A stretch of 64,000 nt of DNA from Streptomyces sp. MMBL 11-1 (GTDB lineage Bacteria > Actinomycetota > Actinomycetes > Streptomycetales > Streptomycetaceae), in contig NZ_CP117709.1 of assembly GCF_028622875.1 (NCBI RefSeq), forward strand, positions 6,513,001-6,577,000. Direction: 5' to 3'. The position numbers were made by a program, and so were the translations under genes. The notes beneath the pieces are model-generated. The model searched no databases and was not told the DNA's origin. It saw only the letters and a list, made by a program, of their open reading frames with translations. Position 1 is the first letter of the stretch. Every line of letters begins with the position of its first letter. Below are positions 44,338 to 53,858 of this stretch, piece by piece.

Positions 44338-45555
44338 ATGCGTGGAGGCAGCGTCGCCGTGGTCGGCGGCAGCATAGCGGGGTGTGCCGCGGCGCTGGCC
44401 GCGTCGCGCGGGGGAGCGGAACGGGTCACCGTCCTGGAACGCGCCGATGCCCGGCTCCGTGACAGGGGCGTGGGCATCGCCCTCCACAGCGACCGGTACG
44501 AGGAGTTGAGGGCGGCGGGATATGTCGCTCCGGAGATGCCCTGGGCGCCGCTGACCCGGCGGGTGTGGAGCGTGCGGGACGGCGAGGCCGATCACGGCCG
44601 GGTCGTCGGCGAGCAGCCCTTCCCCTTCCGCGCCTACAGCTGGGGTTCCCTGTGGAGCGAACTGCGCCGCCGGGTGCCCGAGGAGGTCTCCTACCGGTCC
44701 GGCGCGGTCGTCACCGAGGTGGAGCCGGACGCCGACGGGGTGACGCTGCGGCTCGCGGACGGGCACCGGGAGCGCTTCGACGCGGTGATCGGGGCGGACG
44801 GTTACCGCTCGGTCGTCCGCGAGGCCATGTTCCCGGGGGCGGCCGCCACGTACGCCGGATACGTCGGATGGCGCGGGACGTCGCCGGACGTCGCGGACCT
44901 GCCGTCGGACGGCCACGACGCGCACAACATCGTCTTCCCCGGCGGCCACTGCATGATCTACCGCATCCCGGACGGCGTCGGCGGACACGTGCTCAACTGG
45001 GTGCTCTACACCGCGCCCCCCGAGGCCGACGGCCACCACCCCGACCTGCGGGCCCCCACCTCCCTGCCGCCGGGCCGGCTCGACTCCGAGCTCACCGCGC
45101 ACCTGCGGGCCCTGGTCGCCGACCACTTCCCGCCGTACTGGGCGGCCAGGGTCCTCCGCACACCCGCCGAGACCACCTTCATCCAGCCCATCTACGACCT
45201 GGAGGTACCGCACTACACCTCGGGACGGATGGTGCTCGTCGGCGACGCCGCCAGCGTCGCCCGGCCGCACATCGGCGGCGGCAGCGTGAAGGCGCTCCAG
45301 GACGCCACCGCCCTGGAGGCCGCCTGGCGGGCCGGGGGCAGTTGGAAGGAGGTCCTGGAGAGCTACGACGCCGGGCGCGGGCCCGTCGGATCGGCCATGG
45401 TCGCGCTCGCCCGCCGCATGGGCGCCGCGCAGGTCGAGAACACACCCGACTGGTCCTCCATGGGCCGGACCGAGTTCGACGCGTGGTGGCAGGAGCAGAA
45501 CAGGGGATCCGACCGGCGCAGCGGCTTCGGCGGTCACAGCATGAGGGCCGGGTAG
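44338..45555 (+). CDS. FAD-dependent monooxygenase (PHBH-fold)
   Basis: Predicted 405-residue flavoprotein hydroxylase. VAVVGGSIAGCAAALAASRG binds the FAD ADP part, GADGYRSVVREAMFP is the DG motif and LVGDAASVARPHIGGGSVKAL is the GD motif. The substrate is unknown. ATG 44338 is preferred since GGAG lies 8 nt upstream; ATG 44320 would add six residues. It may form a unit with the CHMI-like gene upstream, hinting at an aromatic or muconate-type substrate. Confidence 0.85.
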   Translation: MRGGSVAVVGGSIAGCAAALAASRGGAERVTVLERADARLRDRGVGIALHSDRYEELRAAGYVAPEMPWAPLTRRVWSVRDGEADHGRVVGEQPFPFRAYSWGSLWSELRRRVPEEVSYRSGAVVTEVEPDADGVTLRLADGHRERFDAVIGADGYRSVVREAMFPGAAATYAGYVGWRGTSPDVADLPSDGHDAHNIVFPGGHCMIYRIPDGVGGHVLNWVLYTAPPEADGHHPDLRAPTSLPPGRLDSELTAHLRALVADHFPPYWAARVLRTPAETTFIQPIYDLEVPHYTSGRMVLVGDAASVARPHIGGGSVKALQDATALEAAWRAGGSWKEVLESYDAGRGPVGSAMVALARRMGAAQVENTPDWSSMGRTEFDAWWQEQNRGSDRRSGFGGHSMRAG

Positions 45556-45613
45556 CCCGTCCCGGGCGGGAGGAGGGCGGTCCCGTACGCGCCGCGCCCC
45601 TCCCGCCCGCGGG

Positions 45614-46342
45614 TCAGACCGCCGTCGGCGCCAGCTCCAGCGCCGCGTGCAGCGCGGTGCCGTCGGCGCGGGCGTCCGCACCGTCCATGCGCAGCGCCGT
45701 CCGCCCCGAGGTGAGGACCGTGATCGCCCCGGCGGACGCGACGGCCTGGGCGGGGCTGGGGGACACGAGCAGGACGGCGATGCCCTCGGCCGCCAGCGTG
45801 GCCACCAGCTCGTGGACCTGGCGGACGAGCACCGGCGCGAGGCCCTCGGTCGGCTCGTCGAGCAGCAGCACCCGCGGCGAGCCGAGCAGGGCGCGGGCCA
45901 GCGCCAGCATCTGCTGTTCGCCGCCGGACAGATCCGTACCCCGGTTGCCCCGGCGCTCGCCCAGCCGGGGCAGCAGCTCCACGACGCGCGCGGGGGTCCA
46001 CACTCCGGGCCGCTCGGTGTCGCCCCGGCGCGGCGGACGGTACGACAGCCGCAGGTGCTCGTCGACGGTGAGCCCGGCGAACACCCGGCGCCCCTGAGGT
46101 ACGAGTCCGATGCCCGCCCGGGCGATCCGGTGTGCGGGCTGCCCCGTCACGTCGCGGCCGTCGAGGCGTACGGTTCCGGCGCTCGGGCGCGTCAGCCCGG
46201 CGACGGTGTGGACGAGGGTGGTCTTGCCGGCGCCGTTGTGGCCGACGACGGCGTGGACCGTGCCGGCGGGCACCGACAGGTCGAGCCCGTGGAGGACGGT
46301 GCCGCCGTGGTACCCCGCGGTCAGGCCGGTGATGTCGAGCAT
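45614..46342 (-). CDS. ABC transporter ATP-binding protein, LivF-type
   Basis: Predicted 242-residue ATPase of a branched-chain amino acid-type (HAAT) importer. Walker A is GHNGAGKTT (34-42), the signature LSGGEQQM and Walker B VLLLDEPTEGLAP are intact, and the short C-terminus and EGLAP form are typical of LivF rather than LivG. It follows LivG by 10 nt as the last gene of the transporter operon. Confidence 0.9.
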   Translation of the reverse strand: MLDITGLTAGYHGGTVLHGLDLSVPAGTVHAVVGHNGAGKTTLVHTVAGLTRPSAGTVRLDGRDVTGQPAHRIARAGIGLVPQGRRVFAGLTVDEHLRLSYRPPRRGDTERPGVWTPARVVELLPRLGERRGNRGTDLSGGEQQMLALARALLGSPRVLLLDEPTEGLAPVLVRQVHELVATLAAEGIAVLLVSPSPAQAVASAGAITVLTSGRTALRMDGADARADGTALHAALELAPTAV

Positions 46343-46352
46343 CGGGCGTCGG

Positions 46353-47224
<872 letters not shown>

Positions 47225-47228
<4 letters not shown>

Positions 47229-49333
47229 GGGGAGACCTTTTCGGCGGGGTTCGGGGCGGGCGCCGACGGGGGCCGGTCCTCGGTCACCGGCGGCCCGGAC
47301 GGCGGCCCGCTCCCGCCGCCGGAGCCGCCGAGCAGACCCGCGAGGCCGCGCGGCAGCACGTACACGGTGGCGACGAAGAGCACGCCGAGCAGCAGCGGCC
47401 CGTGGCCCGGCCAGGAACCGGCGACCCAGTCCCGGGTGGCGACGATGAGCCCGGCGCCCAGCAGGGCGCCGATCACGGACGTCGAACCGCCGATGACCAC
47501 CGCCAGCAGGGCGAACGCGGCGATCTCGAACCCGACGTCGGCGGGGGAGAGGTACTGCTGGACGGTCACCATCAGCGAACCGCCCACTCCGGCCAGGGCG
47601 CCCGCGCAGACGTGGGCCACCAGCAGGTAGCGGCCCACGGGGTGCCCGGAGGCGCGCATCCGCGCCTCGGCGCCCCGGGTGCCGGTCAGCAGCTTCCCCG
47701 CCGGCGAGCGCAGGACGAGCAGGGTGACGGAGACGGCGACGACGGCGACGGCGAGCGCGTAGTTGTACAGCTCGCTCTCCTCCAGCATCCCCTCCCCGCC
47801 CCACAGCGCCCGCGTGGCCGGGAAGCCGACGAGACCGTCGGCGCCGCCGGTGACGGACTTGAGCTGGTTGACGACCGCGCCGGTCAGCTCGCCGATGGCG
47901 AGCGTGATCATCAGGACGGTGGTGCCACGGGCCCGGATCACCGCCGGCCCCACCACCGCGGAGAAGACGGCGGCGGCGAGCGCCGAGAGGACGATCTGGA
48001 CCGGACCCACGGTCCACCCCGCGTCCGCGAGGTTCGCGGTGGCGTACGCGCCCACGGCGAACGGCGCGGTCTGCCCGAGGGTGGGCAGTCCGGCGTAGCC
48101 GGTGAGGATGGTGACACTGACCGCGAGCAGCCCCAGGGCCAGGGCGGATCCGGCCAGCGAGATGCTGTACGCGTCGAGCAGGGCGGGCAGGGAGATCAGC
48201 ACGACGAGCAGGACGAGCAGCGGGGCCGCCCGGCGCCACGCGGCCCCGCCCGGCAGCCGCCCCGTCCACGCCGCCAGGCGACCGGCGTGCCCGCGGGGCG
48301 CCGCGCCGGAACGGTCCGCCCCGGTCGCCTCCGACGCGGCAGGTGTCCCCGACGCCGCTGCCGCTCCCGGCGGCCGGGGCGTCCCGAGCGGCCGTCGTCG
48401 CAGACGGCCGGCCAGGTGACTCCGGAGCCGGGCGACCGGATCCGGGGCGGGGCCCTCGGGCCCGTGCGCCGTCGCCGGCTCCGCGAAGCGGGAGCGCAGC
48501 ACCAGCACCGCCGCCATCGCGGCGAAGAGCAGGTACGGCGCCAGATCGGGCGCCAGCGAGACGCCCAGCGTCTGCACCTCGCCCACCGCGACCGCCGCGA
48601 AGAAGGTCGCCCACAGGGAGCGCAGCCCGCCGAGCACGACCACCACGAGGGACAGCATCAGCACGTTCTCGGACGTACCGGGGCCGGGGCCGATGATCGG
48701 CGCCCCGAGCACGCCCGCCGCCCCGGCCAGCGCGCCCGCCGCCGCGAGGACACCGGTGTGCACCGCCCGGGGGTTGTGACCGGTGGCCGCGAGCATCTGC
48801 GGATCGTCGGCGGAGGCCCGTACCGCCGCACCCATCCGGGTCCGGGTCAGCACCCAGGTCCCGAACGCCGCGAGCAGCACGGCCATCACGATGAAGCAGA
48901 GCCGGTAGGCGGGGTAGCGGTGCCCCAGCAGCGTCACCGAGGAGTCGAGCGCCTCGGGGACGCGTACGGGCAGTTCGTCCGCCCCGAAGAGCTGGATGAG
49001 CAGATCACCGCCGATCAGGGCGAGCCCGAACGTCAGCAGCGCCTGCGCGAGATGCCCACGCCGCGCCAGCGGCGCCGTCGCGGCGGACAGCCCCACCCCG
49101 GCGACGCACGCCGCCGCGGTTCCGGCGGCCAGGCCGAGGGCGAGACCACCCCAGGTCCCGTCGCTCAGCTCGGCCCCCGTGTAGGCGCCGATCGCGTACA
49201 GCGTGCCGTGCGACAGATTCAGCACACCGGCCGTACCGAAGGCGAGGCTCAGGCCGGCGGCGACCACGAACAGCAGCAGCCCGAAGGCCACTCCGTCCAC
49301 CGCCGGTATGAGGTGGGCATCGAGGAGATCCAT
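47225..49333 (-). CDS. Fused ABC transporter permease, LivH-LivM type
   Basis: Predicted 702-residue membrane protein made of two permeases in one chain. Residues about 1-285 are LivH-like (GVAFGLLLFVVAAGLSLAFG, VLNLSHGTLYAIGAYTG). Residues about 285-350 are a Pro/Ala/Arg-rich linker. Residues about 350-665 are LivM-like (LLAVSVTILTGYAGLPTLGQ, GGADGLVGFP), followed by a Gly/Pro-rich tail. LivH and LivM are usually separate genes; here the fusion fixes a 1:1 ratio. It overlaps LivG and starts 1 nt after the binding-protein stop. Confidence 0.9.
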
Positions 49334-49334
49334 G

Positions 49335-50537
49335 TCAGCTGCCGAGCGTCGCCAGGTCCTGGACCATGACGTTGGCCAACTGGGAGCCGTCCGGCCGCAC
49401 CTGGCGCAGGTACCACGTCTGTACCGGCGAGTGGGCCTTGTCGCCGAACTCCCAGGCGCCGCGCGGGCTGTCGATCTGGCCGAGACCCGCGATGGCCTTG
49501 TTGATGGTCTGCGGCGTCACGTCGCCGTCCTTCGCCGCGTCGGCGATCGCCTTGTCCAGTACGGCGGCCGCGTCGTACGACGCCATCGCGTAGGTGGTGG
49601 GCTGCGTGTCGTGCTCCGCGGTCCAGTCGGCGGCGAACGTGCGGTTCGCCTCGTTGTCGAGGTCGGCCGCGTAGTTCAGGACGGAGTAGATGTCCTTCGC
49701 CGCGGCGCCCTGGGCCTGGAGAACGCTTCCCTCGGTGACGAAGGCCGTGTACAGCGGCAGATCGGCGATGTCCGACTGGGCGTACTGCTTGGCGAAGTCG
49801 ATCGCGGCCTTGCCGGCGTAGAAGCAGTACACCGCCTTGGCGTCCGTCTTGGCGATCTCCGCGAAGTACGGCATGAAGTTGGTCGTCTTCGGGAACGGCG
49901 TCCAGGTGGTCTCGCCGTCCGGGTTGGCGAGCTTCCCCTTGATCCGCTTGAACTCGTCGGTGAAGCCGCGTAGTTCGTCGTGGCCGCCCTGGTAGTCGGG
50001 GCCGATCGCGTAGACCGGTCCGTCGACCTTTTCCTTGATGTACGGGGCGATGGCCCGGCCCGGCTCGTCGGACAGGAAGCTCGTCGTCCACACGTATTCG
50101 ATGTCCTTGACCGGCGGCCGGGCGTTCGACCCCAGGAAGGGGATCTTGGCCTGCTGGACCAACGGTAGCACCGCGTTGACCGAACCGCCGCCGACCAGGC
50201 CCGTCAACACGTCGACCTTGTCCTTCTTGACCAGCTTGGTGGCCGCCGGCACGGCGGTCGGCGGGCCGTCGCCCTCGTCCGCCACGATGAGCTCGACCTC
50301 GCGGCCGCCCAGTTTGTTGCCGTGGGTCTCCAGATACAGCTTGAAGCCGTCCCGCAGCTCCGTGCCGACCGGCTCGTAGGTGCCCGACAGGGAGGCCACC
50401 AGACCGATCTTCACGGTGTCGTCGTCGGCGCCGCTGTCGCCGCTGCAACCGGTGACGGCTGCCAGGCCGAGGGCGAGGGCGGCGGCGCCGACCGGCCGGA
50501 ATCTGCGGCGGCGGGGGCTGGAGTGGGCGAAGAACAT
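49335..50537 (-). CDS. ABC transporter substrate-binding lipoprotein, LivJ/K-like
   Basis: Predicted 400-residue periplasmic-binding-protein-like lipoprotein (Peripla_BP_6). The signal peptide has an Arg-rich start and ends in a lipobox VTGC near residue 31. The mature part begins TVKIGLVASLSGTYEPVGTE, typical of branched-chain amino acid, amide or urea binding proteins. The ATG at 50537 follows GAGAG; in-frame ATGs at 50549 and 50597 would give a longer N-terminus. The ligand is unknown. It heads the transporter genes, 133 nt after the roadblock gene. Confidence 0.88.
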   Translation of the reverse strand: MFFAHSSPRRRRFRPVGAAALALGLAAVTGCSGDSGADDDTVKIGLVASLSGTYEPVGTELRDGFKLYLETHGNKLGGREVELIVADEGDGPPTAVPAATKLVKKDKVDVLTGLVGGGSVNAVLPLVQQAKIPFLGSNARPPVKDIEYVWTTSFLSDEPGRAIAPYIKEKVDGPVYAIGPDYQGGHDELRGFTDEFKRIKGKLANPDGETTWTPFPKTTNFMPYFAEIAKTDAKAVYCFYAGKAAIDFAKQYAQSDIADLPLYTAFVTEGSVLQAQGAAAKDIYSVLNYAADLDNEANRTFAADWTAEHDTQPTTYAMASYDAAAVLDKAIADAAKDGDVTPQTINKAIAGLGQIDSPRGAWEFGDKAHSPVQTWYLRQVRPDGSQLANVMVQDLATLGS

Positions 50538-50670
50538 GGGGGCTCTCATCACAGTGTCGGGGGCGGGAGTGTCGGGAACGCCGGTCGGGACGGGCATGGC
50601 GGGCGGCCGCCGCCCGGGGGAGTCCGACCGGCGCGCGGCGCCGGGGGCGGGAGGAGATCCGGACCGGCGG

Positions 50671-51075
50671 TCAGCGAAGGGGCGGCAGGTTGGGATCGCG
50701 GACCTGGGGAGACAGCGAGTCGCCGACCTGGTTGATCAGTTCGGACATCATGTAGCTGACCTCACCGATGTCCGCGTCCCTGGTGGTGGTGACGAGGAGT
50801 GAGGCCCCGCTGGAGACGGCCATCGAGAACATGTAGCCGCCCTCCATCGCGGTGAGACTGTGCTCCACGGGGTCGGTGTTGGTCAACTGGGCCGCCGCGG
50901 AAAGCAGGTTGACGACGCCGGACGCGATGGCGGCCAGCCGCTCGGCGTCGTCCCGTTCCACACCGGTGTACGCCAGCGCGAGTCCGTCCACGGACACGGC
51001 TACCGCCTGGGTGACTTCCGGGAGACGCCCGGCGAAATCGCTCAGGATCCAGCTCAGGTCGGAGGAGGTGGTCAT
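50671..51075 (-). CDS. Roadblock/LC7 domain protein (CvnB-like)
   Basis: Predicted 134-residue protein with a single roadblock domain (LSWILSDFAGRLPEVTQAVA, VSVDGLALAYTGV, MEGGYMFSMAVSSGASLLV). Its ATG overlaps the stop of the sensor kinase. In Streptomyces conservons this is the second gene (cvnB), followed by cvnC (DUF742) and cvnD (GTPase). Neither follows here; an ABC transporter does. Confidence 0.9.
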   Translation of the reverse strand: MTTSSDLSWILSDFAGRLPEVTQAVAVSVDGLALAYTGVERDDAERLAAIASGVVNLLSAAAQLTNTDPVEHSLTAMEGGYMFSMAVSSGASLLVTTTRDADIGEVSYMMSELINQVGDSLSPQVRDPNLPPLR

Positions 51076-53468
51076 TTCTCGGTCCGTTCGGTGTTGTCGT
51101 CCGGGGCGGAACGCCCCCGGTGGTTCGTGCTCCGGTTGATCCCCTGGGCGTAGGCCGCCAGCACGTCGGAGACCTGTCGGGAGTCCCGGCGGCGGGGTGA
51201 GGGCCGGGGAGCGCCGGCTCCCGGGCGCTGGTCCGCGCCCTCCCGCCTGCCCGCGGCGGGCCACTGCTGAGGCGCTCTGCGCTTCCGCACGGGCAGCCCC
51301 GAGGAGCTGACGCCGGCGACACGTGACACCGGCTCCTCGTGCACGGGGTGCGGCGCGGGCGTGTTGCCGTGTTCCCGCTCGGCTGTGCCGCCGCGGGGCC
51401 CCTCGTGGCCGGTCCGGGCGGTGCCGACGCCCGCCCCGACCGGAGTGCTGTCGCGGCCGGGGCGCGCGTTCGCTCCGGCCGGCTGCCGGCGGCCCTCCGG
51501 CCCCGGCGGTGTGATCGGCCGGGGCGCCTCGTAGCCGACATCGTTGCCGAGCGCGCCCGGCGTCGGCCCGTGGTCTTCCTTCAGGTCCAGCGCCAGCACC
51601 TTCGCGGGCAGCGTGACCTCGGCGATCGTGCCGGGGCCGGAGGAGTCGCGCAGTTCGACGACGATGCCGTGGCGCGCGGCGAGCCGCGCCACCACGTGCA
51701 GACCCATGGACCGTACGTCGCCGATGCCCGCCTGCGGTTCGAGCAACGCGGCGTTGTGGACCGCGCGGCGTTCCGCCGTGATGCCCACGCCCTCGTCGAC
51801 GATCTGTATGACGGCCCGGTCCGCCAGCCGCCAGACGGCGACCCCGACCTGCTTGTCCGGGGGCGAGTACCGGGTCGCGTTGTCGAGCAGCTCCGCCAGG
51901 ATGTGCGCCACGTCGTGCACGGCGCGGGCGGTGACACCGATCCCCGACTCGATCACACCGAGGGAGACGCGGTCGAACCGCTCGATCTGCTGGGCGGCGG
52001 CCACGATGACGGTGGAGCACCCCACGTCGGCCGAGCGCACCCGGGCGTTCCCGTAACCGCCCAGCACCAGAAGGTTGTTCGTGTTGCGCTCCATGCGGAC
52101 GGCGAGGTGGTCGAGAGCGAAGAGGGTCTTCATCCGCACGGGGTCGGCCTCGTCGCGCTGCACCGTGTCCAGCTCGGACACCATGACAGCGGTCAACCGT
52201 GCTCCCCGGCGTGCGACGCCGACCAGCGTCTCAGCCAACTGTTCATGGACATGCGCCTGTTGGGCCGCGAGGCGGACGGCTTCGTGGTGGACGGCGTTGA
52301 ACGCCTCACCGACCTCGCCGATCTCGTCCTCGCCCGTGGTCCGGACCGGGTCGCCGGTCCGCCGGGCCACCTCCTCGGGCGTCGCGCCGCGCAGCGCGCC
52401 CGGCTGGGACAGCTCGCTCATCACGGCGGGCAGTCCCGAATGGGCCACCTCGTGCGCGGCGTTGCGCAGATCGCGCAGCCGGCGGACCATGACGCGGCCC
52501 AGGCGGATCGCGACGACGACGACGCCGACCAGGGTCAGCACCACCAGCGCGACCTCCGCGCCGGCCGTCCAGATGAGGGTGGCGCGTACGTCGGAGACCT
52601 GGGCGAGGACGGCCGCGTCGACCCGCTTCTCGACCGAACGCAGCAGCTCCTGACGGTCGTCGGAGGCCTTCTGCCATTCCTCCGGGGTGACCGTGATGTC
52701 CTTGCCGGTGCCCGTCCGCCCGATCTCGTCCTCAAGGCGTCGCGCCTCCAGCGCCTTCGCCCCGGAAAGGGTGCGCTCCAGCCAGGTCCGCCATTCGCCC
52801 GGTCCGAGGTCGAACATGGCGCCGGTCGACTCGGTGTAGCCCATCCGGCCGGCGTCGAAGGTCCGCTGCGAGGCGGTGGTGAAGCCGCCCGCGGCCTGCG
52901 CCCTCATGACGGTGACCTGCTGCTGGGCCGTGTGCTCGGCGGCCTCCGACAGGGCGGCGGCGGCGCGGATCCGGTCCGCGATGTCGGCGTCCACGCCATC
53001 CGCCTGCGCGATGCCGTCGCGGTAGCTGTTGAGGTCGGCGATCACGATGCGATAGCCGAAAGCGAGGGCGGAGACGGTGCTGCTTCCCGAGCGCACCTGG
53101 GCGCGCAGGCCGGGCATCTCTTCGACGAAACGCTCGATACGGTCCAGAGCGCGCTGTGCGTTGCCGGGTACCGAGGAGAGCCCCTTCGTCCTGCTGCGGA
53201 ATCCGGCGATGCTCTCGTCGGTCGCGTTCGCACGTAACCGGAAGGCCTCCGCGTCGCCCTGCCCGGAGACCAGGGCGGTGGCCGCCGCCCGCTCACGCTG
53301 TAACCGGCTGGCCAACTCGCTCGCCCCGTCGGCGGCTTCGACCATCGAGGTCAGCCGGTCCGCCTGGAGCGCCTGGTTGGTCTCGGGTGCCAGGGCCAGC
53401 ACCGAGAAGGCGACGGCCACGGTGAGCGGCGCGGTGACGAGGAGTACGAGGCGACGATTGATTTTCAC
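51072..53468 (-). CDS. Nitrate/nitrite-sensing-type sensor histidine kinase-like ATPase (CvnA-like)
   Basis: Predicted 798-residue membrane sensor. Helix 1 (RRLVLLVTAPLTVAVAFSVL) and helix 2 near 300-325 (LIWTAGAEVALVVLTLVGVV) bracket an extracytoplasmic NIT-type helical domain. A HAMP-like linker, a dimerisation region and an HATPase domain (HILAELLDNATRYSPP, VGITAERR, GLHVVARLAARHGI) follow. The last about 170 residues are disordered and Pro/Arg/Gly-rich. No clear phospho-acceptor His motif is seen, as in conservon CvnA proteins. The GTG at 53468 has GGAG 7 nt upstream. Codon 56 is TTA (53303-53301), so translation should depend on bldA tRNA. Confidence 0.88.
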   Translation of the reverse strand: MKINRRLVLLVTAPLTVAVAFSVLALAPETNQALQADRLTSMVEAADGASELASRLQRERAAATALVSGQGDAEAFRLRANATDESIAGFRSRTKGLSSVPGNAQRALDRIERFVEEMPGLRAQVRSGSSTVSALAFGYRIVIADLNSYRDGIAQADGVDADIADRIRAAAALSEAAEHTAQQQVTVMRAQAAGGFTTASQRTFDAGRMGYTESTGAMFDLGPGEWRTWLERTLSGAKALEARRLEDEIGRTGTGKDITVTPEEWQKASDDRQELLRSVEKRVDAAVLAQVSDVRATLIWTAGAEVALVVLTLVGVVVVAIRLGRVMVRRLRDLRNAAHEVAHSGLPAVMSELSQPGALRGATPEEVARRTGDPVRTTGEDEIGEVGEAFNAVHHEAVRLAAQQAHVHEQLAETLVGVARRGARLTAVMVSELDTVQRDEADPVRMKTLFALDHLAVRMERNTNNLLVLGGYGNARVRSADVGCSTVIVAAAQQIERFDRVSLGVIESGIGVTARAVHDVAHILAELLDNATRYSPPDKQVGVAVWRLADRAVIQIVDEGVGITAERRAVHNAALLEPQAGIGDVRSMGLHVVARLAARHGIVVELRDSSGPGTIAEVTLPAKVLALDLKEDHGPTPGALGNDVGYEAPRPITPPGPEGRRQPAGANARPGRDSTPVGAGVGTARTGHEGPRGGTAEREHGNTPAPHPVHEEPVSRVAGVSSSGLPVRKRRAPQQWPAAGRREGADQRPGAGAPRPSPRRRDSRQVSDVLAAYAQGINRSTNHRGRSAPDDNTERTEK

Positions 53469-53858
53469 TGCGCGGCTCCGTCGCCGGAACCGGGCTTGAG
53501 TATCGGTGACACGCAGATACCTGTACCTGTTTACGGATGGTGGGGGGTGTCGGTGAGGGCGTGCCGCCGGGAGCGGTGGTGCTGGTGGGACAGACGAGGC
53601 CCCAGGGGCGCGCGGCATGATCCTATGCCGTAGTGCGCGCCTCCCGATGGGTGAATCCGCGAAAATCTGCGCATGGATTGCACGGAGGTGCTCCGACTTC
53701 GCTCACAAGTGAGCACAAACCAAGGGTTTTTTGACCGTGCGCGGCGCCGGGGGGCCGGGGCGGCCGACGGGGCGGGGCAGCCCGACGGGAACGTCCACCG
53801 GGGCCCCGCCGACCACGAAGTCCGACACGTGTCCCGGAAGTTGTGCGGACGCCGTCGC
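53469..53858. promoter_or_regulatory. Upstream region of the sensor kinase operon
   Basis: This 390-nt gap holds the kinase promoter region. On the minus strand a TAGGAT -10 candidate (53625-53620) sits within an inverted repeat GGCAT, 6 nt, ATGCC (53614-53629). A second inverted repeat, GCTCAC-AA-GTGAGC, lies at 53701-53714. No gene is seen. Confidence 0.4.
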